Below are positions 40,484 to 50,370 of a DNA stretch of 64,000 nucleotides, one piece after another (position 1 is the first letter of the stretch; every line of letters starts with the position of its first letter). This DNA is from an uncultured Fimbriimonadales bacterium. GTDB lineage: Bacteria; Armatimonadota; Fimbriimonadia; Fimbriimonadales; GBS-DC. Location of the stretch: NCBI GenBank assembly GCA_937992175.1, contig CALKLF010000012.1, positions 30,622-94,621 on the forward strand, read 5' to 3'. Position numbers and translations under genes: made by a program. The notes below the pieces were generated by a model. That model was given only the letters and a program-made list of their open reading frames with translations. It ran no database searches and was not told where the DNA came from.

Positions 40484-40949
40484 CAACGGCGGTTGCGGAT
40501 GCAGCCAGCCGAAGATGGAAGTGTCGCCTGAAAGGGTGAAGGAAGTGCTGAACTCGCACAGTGACTACGAGCCTGCTCAAAGAAGAAGACGACCTCCAGT
40601 TATTATATTCCCTCCGCGATTGCCAATACCGTGGCCACCAGGAGGTGGCGGGGGCGGCGGAGGAGGTGGGCAGCCTCCGTGCTTCTTGCCAGGATGCGTG
40701 CCAGATCCGAACAACCCCCACGACAAATTCCGCTGTAATACTTTCAACCTTCTTTGCCCCGGAACAGGGTTCAAGGACATCCAAAAGCGGCAAAAGTGGA
40801 TATACAATTGTCAGGGATTCCAGCTTGTCCACTGCAATGAATGGCAACATACTGGAATCTGCTGCCATCCCGCGTCCGATAGTCCTTGTGATGCAGGCGG
40901 ACCGAACCAGATACTGTGCGAGAGAGCTGGAGTTCCCTCAGCTCCGTGA
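40341..40949 (+). CDS. Secreted Cys-rich, Gly/Pro-tract protein
   Basis: aggaggtaaccg RBS; MMRRRQTILGMMALSLAIANLVAMPHTLAALSEFSGGGG…NGGCGCSQP…PPGGGGGGGGGGQPPCFLPGC…. Confidence 0.65.
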   Translation: MMRRRQTILGMMALSLAIANLVAMPHTLAALSEFSGGGGTSLSPVTSSNGGCGCSQPKMEVSPERVKEVLNSHSDYEPAQRRRRPPVIIFPPRLPIPWPPGGGGGGGGGGQPPCFLPGCVPDPNNPHDKFRCNTFNLLCPGTGFKDIQKRQKWIYNCQGFQLVHCNEWQHTGICCHPASDSPCDAGGPNQILCERAGVPSAP

Positions 40950-40962
40950 CTTTGGGACTCTT

Positions 40963-40990
40963 GTGGGGGAAAGCATCCTACTTCCCCCAC
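40963..40990. promoter_or_regulatory. 9-bp-stem hairpin between the Cys-rich gene and the prepilin gene
   Basis: gtgggggaa agcatcctac ttcccccac. Confidence 0.6.
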
Positions 40991-41011
40991 CCCCCAATCG
41001 GAGGTATAGCC

Positions 41012-41461
41012 ATGCGAAAGACTGCAGGTTTAACTTTGTTGGAGTTGCTGACGGTATTGGTAATCGTTGCCTTGCTGTCCGCTTTACTGCTGGCGGTGGT
41101 TTCCGAAGCGCGGAAGCGTTCTTACCGAACCGTGTGTACCAGCAACCTGCGTCAGCTGGTGGCGGCGGTGGTGATGTACCGCGAGGATTATGGGGAACTG
41201 CCGCACGCTCAGGTCTTAGCAGTTCCGTATGTAAAAGAGCACAACCTCTATGCCTGCCCTGCAGACCCCTTCCACACAGGCAGTGGCGCATCGGGGCTGG
41301 GACGGTACTGGGCGTGGGTCTACGGCTACCAGGTGGCAGTGAGTTACGAATACATCCGCGAGAACACTGAAGATAGTGAATACCTCCGCTTGGTCAAGGC
41401 AGATAGCAATTATGGCGTCTTTGTATGCCCGCTCCATGACAAATGCGACTGCAGGGGATAA
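41012..41461 (+). CDS. Prepilin-type N-terminal domain protein
   Basis: ggaggtatagcc RBS; MRKTAGLTLLELLTVLVIVALLSALLLAVVSEARKRSYRTVCTSNLRQLVAAVVMYREDYGELP. Confidence 0.8.
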   Translation: MRKTAGLTLLELLTVLVIVALLSALLLAVVSEARKRSYRTVCTSNLRQLVAAVVMYREDYGELPHAQVLAVPYVKEHNLYACPADPFHTGSGASGLGRYWAWVYGYQVAVSYEYIRENTEDSEYLRLVKADSNYGVFVCPLHDKCDCRG

Positions 41462-41664
41462 CGCCCGAATACGCTGCAGGGAAAGTTCACTGCTTAGATA
41501 GGGTTTTGCGCGCACGGATTGACGGAAGCGTGCAGTGGGTGAGAGTGCCGATGCGCTTTTTTATTTGCCGAGACGACGGCGCACCGACGGGCGCACGCGA
41601 TGGATGGCGTTTATTTACCGATGTACCCTGTCCACCTGATATCTGCGACGACACTGATTGTTGA
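41443..41664 (+). CDS. Overlapping ORF, possibly the frame-shifted C-terminus of the preceding prepilin-like protein
   Basis: GKVHCLDRVLRARIDGSVQWVRVPMRFF…CPPDICDDTDC; overlaps 41012..41461 by 19 nt. Confidence 0.5.
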   Translation: MRLQGITPEYAAGKVHCLDRVLRARIDGSVQWVRVPMRFFICRDDGAPTGARDGWRLFTDVPCPPDICDDTDC

Positions 41665-41672
41665 GGATAGCT

Positions 41673-42191
41673 ATGAAACAGCAGCTCTCCAGCGCACTGA
41701 CAGCGCATTTCGTAGGGTTCCTGCTGTCGCTTTTCGTACTTGCCCAAATCTTCGTCTTGGGGATGGGTGTGTTAGCCACGATTCTGTATTGGGGGAACTT
41801 CGAGGGGATGCGAGAAAATGTGTCGCTTAGCGAAATCTGGGCGCAAGTCGTCTCCCCCACGAGTGGACTGACATTCGTCGGAAAGACATATCCTTGGGGG
41901 CTGCTCATCTGGCTCGCAGGTGGCTTGTTGGTAGGCGGGCTATGCGCAGTGATTCCCAGTGAAAAGACCCAGAGGCGAGTGCGCTTTGCCGTGAGCGTTT
42001 TCACAGGATTTGGAGTGAGTCTCGCCATGAATGGCATGTCATCCAATAATTCGGGTGTCGTGGTCGCGAACCTTTTAGGAACCGCATTGACTGTGGCTGC
42101 GTTTTACTTAGCGGTTGTCCTATCGCGCTGGCTGCCCAAGTTTTATGAGTGGCTTCGGGATACGGAGGTGAGCGCGCTCTTCCGTCGCTAA
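41673..42191 (+). CDS. Hypothetical integral membrane protein
   Basis: MKQQLSSALTAHFVGFLLSLFVLAQIFVLGMGVLATILYW… several TM segments. Confidence 0.7.
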   Translation: MKQQLSSALTAHFVGFLLSLFVLAQIFVLGMGVLATILYWGNFEGMRENVSLSEIWAQVVSPTSGLTFVGKTYPWGLLIWLAGGLLVGGLCAVIPSEKTQRRVRFAVSVFTGFGVSLAMNGMSSNNSGVVVANLLGTALTVAAFYLAVVLSRWLPKFYEWLRDTEVSALFRR

Positions 42192-42208
42192 CTCGATGGT
42201 AGTTCAAG

Positions 42209-42340
42209 ATGGAAGTGCGTAACAGCTCTGCCGAGATTGCTGAGCGTTTGGGAGTTGGCGTGAACACGGTGTATATTTACTCCAGAGACGGCAACGCAGC
42301 AATCTTTGTGGGAGAGTGCGAGTACCTTCCCAGTGCGCTA
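42209..42340 (+). pseudogene. Remnant of a second sigma-like HTH gene
   Basis: SSAEIAERLGVGVNTVYIYSRD resembles PAEIAEHLGVSVNTVYAYQQE of 39776..40483, also at the DNA level. Confidence 0.65.
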
Positions 42341-42399
42341 CCCCACCGAGAGGCTCCCAATGCAAAGCGTCCTGATGACAATATGAGCAAGGATATGGT

Positions 42400-43209
42400 T
42401 CACCGTCCGCGTTTGACCAGCGCGACGCTGAGCTGCTCGAAATCGACGGCGGGGCGCACCCACGCCTTTTTCACGGAGTATTGCCGGTCGAGCCAGACGC
42501 GCTCCACGACGCCTACAGGCAGGTTCTGGGGATACTTGCCGCCCAGCCCTGCGGTGACAACCCTGTCGCCGGGCTGGAGGGGGGCTTCGGGCGGGATGAA
42601 GTTGAGCAGGAGCAGGCTCTCGCCGCGCCCTTCGCACACGCCCGTGCTGGCTTTCTGCGCGTTTAGCACCTTCACGCTGACCGCCATGCGCGGCGCAACG
42701 AGCATACGCACAACCGCCGCGTTCGGGTCGGCATGTTCCACAACGCCAATCAGTCCTTCACCAGCCACCACAGGCGCACCCGCCAGCACCCCATCCCGCG
42801 CACCGCGATCGATAATCAGCGTCTGCTGCCCCGGTTGCGGATAACTCGCTATCACCCGACAACCGATCCATTCGTGGGGCAGGTGCGGGCGCAGGCTGAG
42901 CAGCTGGCGCAACGACTCGTTCTCGGTCTCCACGAGGCGCAAGCGTTCCAACTCCTGCTTCAGGTAGGCGTTCTCGATCGCTAACTGGTCGTGCTCGCGC
43001 AACACTGCGCGAGCGTGCGTCAGCGTCGTGAAAAACTGTTCTGTCGTCGCAGTCGCCGCGTACACGCCACGCTGCATGGAGAGGATTATCCCCCGAATCA
43101 AGGCGGTGATGGGGTTCACCTCGCCGTAATGCACACGCTGATTATGATAGACGCCCAGCGCTAGCCCCAGCGCCGCCAGAATCAGCCATGTCCAGCGACG
43201 GCGTTTCAT
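42400..43209 (-). CDS. mreC: Rod shape-determining protein MreC
   Basis: VYHNQRVHYGEVNPITALIRGIILSMQRG…VIASYPQPGQQTLIIDRGARDGVLAGAPVVAGEGLIGVVEH. Confidence 0.9.
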   Translation of the reverse strand: MKRRRWTWLILAALGLALGVYHNQRVHYGEVNPITALIRGIILSMQRGVYAATATTEQFFTTLTHARAVLREHDQLAIENAYLKQELERLRLVETENESLRQLLSLRPHLPHEWIGCRVIASYPQPGQQTLIIDRGARDGVLAGAPVVAGEGLIGVVEHADPNAAVVRMLVAPRMAVSVKVLNAQKASTGVCEGRGESLLLLNFIPPEAPLQPGDRVVTAGLGGKYPQNLPVGVVERVWLDRQYSVKKAWVRPAVDFEQLSVALVKRGR

Positions 43210-43214
43210 GGGCG

Positions 43215-44270
43215 TCACCTCTTGCGCGGCGACTGCGCCGTCTGCAGCACCTTGCGCAGCATCGGGTTGCTGTCCAGTTCCTCCAGCACCTTGCCTGTGC
43301 CCAGCACTACCGCCGAGGTCGGGTCGCTGGCGACATAGACGGGCATCTGCGTTTCGTGCTGGAGCAGTTTATCCAGCCCGCGCAGCAACCCGCCGCCGCC
43401 GCACAGCACGATGCCATAGTTCATGATGTCCGCCGCGAGTTCGGGCGGCGTAATCTCCAGCGTCTGCTTCACGGCTTCCACAATCGCGTTCACTGGCTCC
43501 GAGATAGCCTGACGAATCTCTTCGGAGGTAATCCGCACGCTGCGGGGCAATCCGCTAATCAGGTCGCGCCCCTTGACCTCCAGCTCCAGCTCCTCTTCCA
43601 GCGGGAACGCCGAGCCGATTTCGATCTTCACCTGCTCGGCGGTACGCTCACCAATGAACAGGTTGTAGGTACGGCGCACATAGTTGGCGATGGCTTCATC
43701 GATTTCGTCGCCGGCGATGCGTATCGAGCGGCTGGCGACGATGCCCGCCAGCGAGATGACCGCCACTTCCGTCGTGCCGCCGCCGATGTCCACGACCATC
43801 GACCCCGTCGGCTCCACGACGGGCAGCCCGACGCCAATCGCCGCCGCCATCGGCTCTTCGATCACATAGGCTTCGCGTGCGCCCGCGCGCATCGCCGCCT
43901 GCAGCACGGCGCGCCGCTCCACCTCCGTCACCCCGCTGGGGATGCCCACCACCATGCGCGGCGGGATCCAGCGATGGCGCGAGACCTTGCTGGCGTAGTA
44001 TTGCAGCATCTTCTCGGTCTGCTCGAAGTCGGCAATCACGCCGTCCTTGAGCGGGCGCACGGCGATAATATTGGCGGGCGTGCGCCCCAGCATCCGCTTC
44101 GCCTCCTCACCTACCGCCAGCACCTTGCGCGTGTCCTGGTCGATTGCGATCACCGACGGCTCGCGCAACATAATCCCCTTGCCGCGCACATGTACCAGGG
44201 TCGTCGCCGTGCCGAGATCAATTCCCAGATCGCGCCCAAACCTTCCGAACAGTTTTGAAACGAAAAACAC
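43215..44270 (-). CDS. mreB: Rod shape-determining protein MreB
   Basis: [67 protein letters not shown]. Confidence 0.97.
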   Translation of the reverse strand: MFFVSKLFGRFGRDLGIDLGTATTLVHVRGKGIMLREPSVIAIDQDTRKVLAVGEEAKRMLGRTPANIIAVRPLKDGVIADFEQTEKMLQYYASKVSRHRWIPPRMVVGIPSGVTEVERRAVLQAAMRAGAREAYVIEEPMAAAIGVGLPVVEPTGSMVVDIGGGTTEVAVISLAGIVASRSIRIAGDEIDEAIANYVRRTYNLFIGERTAEQVKIEIGSAFPLEEELELEVKGRDLISGLPRSVRITSEEIRQAISEPVNAIVEAVKQTLEITPPELAADIMNYGIVLCGGGGLLRGLDKLLQHETQMPVYVASDPTSAVVLGTGKVLEELDSNPMLRKVLQTAQSPRKR

Positions 44271-44314
44271 GCCCCGTTCGCCTCCGGGGTTAAGTGTACC
44301 CGTTGGGGGCGCGA

Positions 44315-47300
44315 TTAACTGCGCTCCGTTTCGGCGTGCGGTTCTTCCATCTGCACAACGGCGTAGCCCTCGGCTGGGGCAGGCTCAGGAGCAGTGACGA
44401 CCGCCTCACGCGCCCCCATGCGTTTGGCGATAAGCAGCACCGTAAAGCTGAGCGCGATGTAGACCCCAACGAGAATCGCGCCGTTCATGCGCAGGGCAGC
44501 GTCAGGAACACTCCAGTAGAGCGCAGCGTCCGCAAGGAGCAAGCCCCCGAACAGCGTCCAGCCCCACATTATCAGGTTGCCCTGCAGCAAGCGTCCCAGC
44601 CCGAAGCAGAGTGGCACGCCAATCAGCCAGACCAGCGCGTAGGTCTGCAGGTGCTCACGCAGGTTCAGCCACGACTCCGCGCCAATTGCTGCAGCGGGCG
44701 CGAACAACAACGCGAGCAGCCCCAGTCGCCAGAGCGAGCGCACATAGCGTCGGTAAGTTCCCACCGCCGCGAGTGCCAGTGCGCCGATAATCAGCGTCGC
44801 CACTCCTGCGATGCTCAGCGACTGCAGCCAGGGCAGGGCGCTCTCCGCAGGCGGCAGGCGGTCGCTGTACCAGAACTCCAGCAGTCCCAGCGCAAGGCAA
44901 AGCAGCGTCGCCACGCGCCATCCCTCGCGCGCGGCGGCAGGATGCGCCAGAGGCGAGTCGGGCGGCGCTTCACGCCAGCGCGACGGCGCAAGCCACACAC
45001 TCAGCGGAACCAGATGTCCCAGCCGCGTGCGCCAGTAGTTCGGCTCCAGCCCCATATACAGCAGCGCGACCAGTGCGCCGCCTACCAAGATTGCCGTCCC
45101 TGCGCCGACCAGCGCCAGCATCTGCTGCAGTCGGGGCGGGTCGGCAGGGTCGTAGCCGCTCCAGAGCAGTCGCTCGCCCTGACTGAGCGACAGCGCACTC
45201 AAGCAAACGACGCCTGCCAGCAGCGCGCGCCATGCCAGCGCCCTCGAGACCGACGCTGCGTTGCCCTCGCGCCACTCCCAAAACAGCAGATACCCCAGCG
45301 CCCCCAGCGCCAGCAGCGCAACCCAGCCGAGCGCGAACACGCCCCACGCCTGAAACCGCCGCCGCTCGAAAAACCATCGCTCAGGCAGCTCCCACCACTC
45401 CTGCACATCCTGCGCCAGCGCGCCCTGCACCTGCACAGTGAGCCGACGCTTCGCCTCGCCCACGCGCTGCGTTCGATGTTCATAAGTGAAGGCGTAATCG
45501 TACCGACTCGGACGCTCCGTGCGGTTGGTCTCGATCAGTCGCCATGCGGCGAGGTCATAGCCCTGAGTCTGCGTCAGGTAGCGTTCAGCGCGCTGGCGCG
45601 CCTTCGCCTCGCTAAGCATCAGGCGCGCTTTGCCCCGCTCCTCGGGCAGGTCGCCTACCGCCTCTTCGGGCAACACACGCGCGTGATCAAGTACCGCGCC
45701 AGCCACATCCACATACACGAACCACTGCGTGCGCTCCTGCGGACGGAAGAACCAGACCTGCCAGTAGTCGCCGCGGGGCAGCTCTTTGGCGATTTGCTCG
45801 TAGGCTTCCTTTTGCCCGATGGACTCGGCGTAGGCTTCTGCGTCAGGGTCGCCCTCGTCTTCTATCATGAACGCCAGTGTGCGGTAGCCTGCAATCGGCG
45901 CGCCGAGCCGTTGCAGGTAGTCGCGGGCAATCTGTATCGCCTCAGTGCGGTTGGTTTGTAGCGCTTGACGGCGTTCCCGCGACGCGGCATCCGCGTGGTA
46001 GGCGTTCCAGCCCCAGATTCCCAGCAAGGACGCCGCCAGCAACGCCCAGTGCCGCGCCGTGAGCGGACGATAGGGCGCAAAGCGCGGCTCGGCGGGCGCA
46101 GGGGGCGGCGGAATGTCCATCGCGGGCGTGTCCACCTCCTCCAGCGAGCGCAGTCGTCTCCGCCGTAGGACAGTCGCGAGCGCAGGCGTCAGAAACAGTA
46201 GCGCGCCGAGCGCCGTGAGGAGCGCGGAGACGCGCAGGTAGGGCGCGTCCATGTTCAGATAGGTCGTTGCGGTAAGCAGCGCATTATAGGTATAATGCGC
46301 CGCCATCGGGGCAAGCAAGCCGTAGCGCGCCGCCAGCCAGCAAAAGCCCAGCCCCACGGGCAGCAGCTCCAGCCCGCGCAGGTACGCTGGCTCCGTCGGG
46401 TAGCCCACATGCAAAAACGCCCACACCAGACTGCTCAGGAACGCTGCCAGCCAGAACCGTTTCAGGATGCGCCAGAGCAGCCACAGTGCAATCCCGCGAA
46501 ACATCAGCTCCTCCTGCACAGCGGGCAACAGTCCAGCAAGCAGCGGCTCGACAAAAGGCAACGGCGTCGCCACACCGTTCGTGTATGGCACATTCAACGG
46601 CGTCCACGCGCCGAGTCGGAAGCTGAGCTGATACACCGCACACACATACGCCATGTGCAGCCCTGCAAAGCCGACGCCGACCAGCAAGGCACGCACGGCA
46701 GCCTCCGTCGTCCAGAAGCGCGCCATGGTCAGCTTCGCCAGCGGCATATCTCCCAGCGGGCGCTCGCGTCCCAGCCACTCCGCCGTGAGCGCAAAAATGA
46801 ACCACAACAGCCCTGTGTGAAAGAGCGTTCCCAGCAACAGGGTTAGCAGTCGTCCGCCCAGAAAGGTCGGCTCGGGGCGCGCGGGGTCGTAGTCCAGCCA
46901 CCACAGGGGCGCAAAGTTCAACGCTGCAAGCAACGACACCCCGACTAACACCAGCGCCAGTCGCAGGGCGAACCGCCAGCCCAGTGGCTGACGCCGTATC
47001 AGCATCCAGACCGCCACACCGATAGCCGCAATTTGTAAACCCATATACGCGACGCCGAACCCCGTGTTGAGCGCAGTGCGCTGGCTCTCTCGCTGACGCT
47101 GCTCGAACGCCCACTTTTCGGGCGTGTGAAGCCTGTTCAGGGAGTAGTAAAGCACGCGGTCGCCCGCGACATTGACGCGCAGGCGCACGGTCGCAGGCGT
47201 GGGCGAGTCGGCAGGGTATTTGCGCGTTCGATGCTCGTAGACAAAGGCGTAGTCGCGTCGGTTCGGGCGCTGCTGCTCGTAGGCGTTCACGAGCCGCCAT

Positions 47301-47785
47301 TCGCGCAGGTTCACTCTTAGCGTCTTGTGCAAAAAGGCTTCGGCAATCGCACGCGCTTTTTCGGATGGCAACGACGCGCCCTGCGCCTCTTCGGGCAGAG
47401 TGTAGCCCGCCACGACGACATCGCCCGACGGCGCAACCTGCGCCCAGTAGATGGCGCGCTCCCCCTCGCGCGCCCAGCGACAGTGGAAGTACCAGACGCT
47501 AACCTCGTTGCGCATCACGGCGTTCGCCCGCTCCAGTCCCAGCGTCTTTTCCAGATACCGCTTGGCGTCGTCGTGCCAGTGGAACGCAACGGCACCGCGC
47601 CATCCTGTCAGGTCTAAGTCAGGCTGCAAGGCGCGCAGGCTCTGCAATGCTCGCTGCTGCGCCTCGCGCGGCGTGATGCGCAGGTCGATGCTCGCCTCTG
47701 GGAACACCCGTGGGTACGCCTGCCAGAAGTACCATGCGCCGACCAACCCTGCGAGGAGCCACCCCACAACCGCCGTGTGTCGCAT
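44315..47785 (-). CDS. Very large CPBP-family intramembrane protease-like protein with duplicated halves
   Basis: [29 protein letters not shown]; two PepSY-like segments with [14 protein letters not shown] / [14 protein letters not shown]. Confidence 0.85.
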   Translation of the reverse strand: MRHTAVVGWLLAGLVGAWYFWQAYPRVFPEASIDLRITPREAQQRALQSLRALQPDLDLTGWRGAVAFHWHDDAKRYLEKTLGLERANAVMRNEVSVWYFHCRWAREGERAIYWAQVAPSGDVVVAGYTLPEEAQGASLPSEKARAIAEAFLHKTLRVNLREWRLVNAYEQQRPNRRDYAFVYEHRTRKYPADSPTPATVRLRVNVAGDRVLYYSLNRLHTPEKWAFEQRQRESQRTALNTGFGVAYMGLQIAAIGVAVWMLIRRQPLGWRFALRLALVLVGVSLLAALNFAPLWWLDYDPARPEPTFLGGRLLTLLLGTLFHTGLLWFIFALTAEWLGRERPLGDMPLAKLTMARFWTTEAAVRALLVGVGFAGLHMAYVCAVYQLSFRLGAWTPLNVPYTNGVATPLPFVEPLLAGLLPAVQEELMFRGIALWLLWRILKRFWLAAFLSSLVWAFLHVGYPTEPAYLRGLELLPVGLGFCWLAARYGLLAPMAAHYTYNALLTATTYLNMDAPYLRVSALLTALGALLFLTPALATVLRRRRLRSLEEVDTPAMDIPPPPAPAEPRFAPYRPLTARHWALLAASLLGIWGWNAYHADAASRERRQALQTNRTEAIQIARDYLQRLGAPIAGYRTLAFMIEDEGDPDAEAYAESIGQKEAYEQIAKELPRGDYWQVWFFRPQERTQWFVYVDVAGAVLDHARVLPEEAVGDLPEERGKARLMLSEAKARQRAERYLTQTQGYDLAAWRLIETNRTERPSRYDYAFTYEHRTQRVGEAKRRLTVQVQGALAQDVQEWWELPERWFFERRRFQAWGVFALGWVALLALGALGYLLFWEWREGNAASVSRALAWRALLAGVVCLSALSLSQGERLLWSGYDPADPPRLQQMLALVGAGTAILVGGALVALLYMGLEPNYWRTRLGHLVPLSVWLAPSRWREAPPDSPLAHPAAAREGWRVATLLCLALGLLEFWYSDRLPPAESALPWLQSLSIAGVATLIIGALALAAVGTYRRYVRSLWRLGLLALLFAPAAAIGAESWLNLREHLQTYALVWLIGVPLCFGLGRLLQGNLIMWGWTLFGGLLLADAALYWSVPDAALRMNGAILVGVYIALSFTVLLIAKRMGAREAVVTAPEPAPAEGYAVVQMEEPHAETERS

Positions 47786-47824
47786 AGCGACCTTAAAGTA
47801 TGCGCAGCACTTGCTGAATCCTGC

Positions 47825-48253
47825 CTATCCGCGAAACAATCTTGTTGCCCCCAAGAAGCCGAACACCAGCAACCCCAGAATCGCCGCCATCACGACCCAG
47901 CCCAGCAGGCGCGCCCAGCGCGACGACGCCCGACGCTCCAGCGCAATCGCCTCGTCCCGCCGGCGCGTGTCCCTGCCGAACAGAAACACGAAGTAGTAGC
48001 GCGTCCACAAAAAAGGAATCACCCCCCGCACATCCAGCAGGTGCCGCCGATGATAGCTGTAAAGCGACTCCTTGAGCAACTGATACTGTTCAGGCGAGAG
48101 CGATTCGAGCAACGCGGGAGGCAGGGCGCGCAGCAGGTGCAGAATATACACATCGCGCGGCTGCTCGGCAGGTTCGTCGCCTTCGAACGCCTCCTGAATA
48201 ATCCACAGCGGCGGCTTCTCGTTCGGCTCAGGCTGATGCGCAGGATACGCCAT
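47825..48253 (-). CDS. Hypothetical protein with C-terminal TM segment
   Basis: MAYPAHQPEPNEKPPLWIIQEAFEG…ARLLGWVVMAAILGLLVFGFLG. Confidence 0.65.
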   Translation of the reverse strand: MAYPAHQPEPNEKPPLWIIQEAFEGDEPAEQPRDVYILHLLRALPPALLESLSPEQYQLLKESLYSYHRRHLLDVRGVIPFLWTRYYFVFLFGRDTRRRDEAIALERRASSRWARLLGWVVMAAILGLLVFGFLGATRLFRG

Positions 48254-48297
48254 ACGCTCAATTATCGGCAATTGTGTGTTCAGGTATAATCCCCGCC

Positions 48298-48720
48298 GTG
48301 CCGTTGCCGATTGAAACGGTGGAGCGCTGTCTGCAGTTGATGACGCGCTATCAGCTGCAGGAGCTGGAGATTGCGACGGAGGGTGTGCGCATCCATATCG
48401 AGATTGCGGAGACGCCCGCCCCGCCTGCCGTCGCTGCCGTGCAGCCGCCTGAACCGGCTCCCGCCGACACGTCGAACTGGATCCCCATCGAATCGCCGAT
48501 GACAGGCATGTTCTATCGCGGTCCCTCGCCCAGCGAGCCGCCCTATGTAGAGGAAGGCGACCTTGTATACGAGGGGCAGACCATCGGCTTGGTGGAGGCG
48601 ATGAAGGTTTTCAACGAGATACCCGCGCCGACGACGGGCATGGTACGGCGCATCGTGGCGCAGAACGCGACCCTGGTGCAACAGGGCGAAGTACTGATGC
48701 TGCTGGAGCCGCCTGAATGA
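48298..48720 (+). CDS. accB: Biotin carboxyl carrier protein of acetyl-CoA carboxylase (GTG start)
   Basis: IESPMTGMFYRGPSPSEPPYVEEGDLVYEGQTIGLVEAMKVFNEIPAPTTG. Confidence 0.92.
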   Translation: MPLPIETVERCLQLMTRYQLQELEIATEGVRIHIEIAETPAPPAVAAVQPPEPAPADTSNWIPIESPMTGMFYRGPSPSEPPYVEEGDLVYEGQTIGLVEAMKVFNEIPAPTTGMVRRIVAQNATLVQQGEVLMLLEPPE

Positions 48721-49997
48721 GGAAGGTTGTACGCTTATCGATTCTCGGCGCGGGCACGGTTGGTGGGGGCGTGCTGACCCTGCTGCGCGAGAACGCCGAC
48801 TTGCTGGAAGCGCAAACGGGCAAACGATTCGAAGTGCGCCATGTGCTGGTGCGCGACCTGAGCAAGCCTCGCGCCGTCGCCATTCCCCCCAAACTGCTGA
48901 CCACTGACCCGCAACGCGCCCTCTGCGACCCCAAGGTCGATGTCGTGCTGGAGCTAATGGGCGGGCTGGAGCCGGCGCGTTCGCTCATTCGCGACGCTCT
49001 GCAAGCGGGCAAGCATGTGATTACCGCGAACAAGCTCGTGATGGCGGTTTCGGGCGACGAGCTGATTCGTCTGGCGCAGCAGCGGGGCGTGCGGTTGCTG
49101 TACGAGGCGAGCGTGGCGGGCAGTCTCCCGATACTGAACGCGCTGCAAGGCTCGCTTGCGGGCAACCGCATCAGTCGCGTGGTGGGCATCGTGAACAGCA
49201 CGACGAACTTCGTCCTGCGCGAGATGGAGCGCGCCGTCGACGCAGGCGAACCCGCCGAGACCGCCTACGACGCCGCGCTGCGCAAGGCGCAGGAACTCGG
49301 CTACGCCGAAGCCGATCCCAGCAGCGATGTGGAGGGCTACGACGCACAATACAAAACTGCCATTCTGGCGCGGCTGGCGTTTCTGCAGTATGTGCCGCTG
49401 GAGAGCATCTATCGCGAGGGGATTACGCATCTCAGCGGGCGCGACTTGCTGTGGGCGAAACGACTGAACATGGGGCTGAAACTGCTGAGCATTTCCGAAC
49501 GACTGCCCGACGGCAGGCTGTGCGCTCGCGTACATCCGACGCTGATTCCGCGCGATTGCCCACTCTATGTGGTGCGCGGGGCGTTTAGCGGCGTGTGGCT
49601 GCAGGGCAACGGCTTTCAGGAGATGTCGTTTCATGGCTTTGGAGCGGGGGCGCGCGGCACCGCCAGCGCGGTCGTTGGCGACCTGATTGAAATCGCCCGC
49701 CATCCCAGGTCGTTGCGCATCGAAGACCCCTCGCTGCGCCCTGGCGAGACCGCGCCGATGGAAACCCTCACGATGCGCTACTTTGTGCGTCTCGTCACGC
49801 CCGACGAGAACGCCCTGCGCGCCCTACGCGAGCCGTTGCAGTTGCTCGGCGCGGAGTTCCAACCTTCGGAAACGCTGGACAACGGCGTGGAACAGGTCGT
49901 CCTCATGCCCCCCCTGAACGAAGGCGAGTTTCGGGCGCGTCTAACGGCGTTGCGAGAACAGACAGGCGTTGCCATGCAGGTCATTCGCCTGCTCTGA
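48717..49997 (+). CDS. hom: Homoserine dehydrogenase
   Basis: LSILGAGTVGGGVLTLL; EASVAGSLPILNAL; GIVNSTTNFVLREME; ATG overlaps the accB stop (ATGA). Confidence 0.95.
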   Translation: MRKVVRLSILGAGTVGGGVLTLLRENADLLEAQTGKRFEVRHVLVRDLSKPRAVAIPPKLLTTDPQRALCDPKVDVVLELMGGLEPARSLIRDALQAGKHVITANKLVMAVSGDELIRLAQQRGVRLLYEASVAGSLPILNALQGSLAGNRISRVVGIVNSTTNFVLREMERAVDAGEPAETAYDAALRKAQELGYAEADPSSDVEGYDAQYKTAILARLAFLQYVPLESIYREGITHLSGRDLLWAKRLNMGLKLLSISERLPDGRLCARVHPTLIPRDCPLYVVRGAFSGVWLQGNGFQEMSFHGFGAGARGTASAVVGDLIEIARHPRSLRIEDPSLRPGETAPMETLTMRYFVRLVTPDENALRALREPLQLLGAEFQPSETLDNGVEQVVLMPPLNEGEFRARLTALREQTGVAMQVIRLL

Positions 49998-50031
49998 ACA
50001 GAAGTGGTATACTTCCTGCAGGGGGTAATGA

Positions 50032-50343
50032 ATGCGAGCGGATGACTGGATGGCGTTGCAGTATATGCTGGATACAGGCGTCAATCCCGACGCGGTGTGT
50101 CCGTTTGAGCATTTCCTCTACTTTGACGACGAGCGTCTTGCGGGTTTTGCTGCGCTGGCGCTGCAAGACGCGGGTTATCAGACCGAGGCGGGTGCCTCCT
50201 CCCGAGGCGACTGGGTCGTGGTCGTGTACGCCTATCATCGTCCCGACGCGGCGGAGCTGGAGCGGCGCATCGAGTTTCTGGAGAGCGTGGCGGCGGCGTT
50301 CGGCGGAGAGTACGACGGCTGGGGCGTGCCCGTGAAGCGATAA
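50032..50343 (+). CDS. RraB-like (ribonuclease E inhibitor B family) protein
   Basis: FEHFLYFDDERLAGFAALALQDAGYQTE…FLESVAAAFGGEYDGWGVPV. Confidence 0.7.
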   Translation: MRADDWMALQYMLDTGVNPDAVCPFEHFLYFDDERLAGFAALALQDAGYQTEAGASSRGDWVVVVYAYHRPDAAELERRIEFLESVAAAFGGEYDGWGVPVKR

Positions 50344-50355
50344 GCCCACCTTCGG

Positions 50356-50361
50356 TATAAT
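50356..50361 (+). promoter_or_regulatory. -10 box (TATAAT) 9 nt upstream of argS ATG
   Basis: cggTATAATtggcgttccATG. Confidence 0.6.
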
Positions 50362-50370
50362 TGGCGTTCC

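Noticed and set aside
42341-42844. Most of ORF 42209..42844
   Set aside because: Overlaps mreC antisense; only the first about 40 codons (HTH remnant) look meaningful.
48298-48720. EAMKVFNEI biotin site as evidence of a novel carrier
   Set aside because: Small deviation from EAMKM/EAMKL; still fits a normal AccB with a biotinylated Lys.
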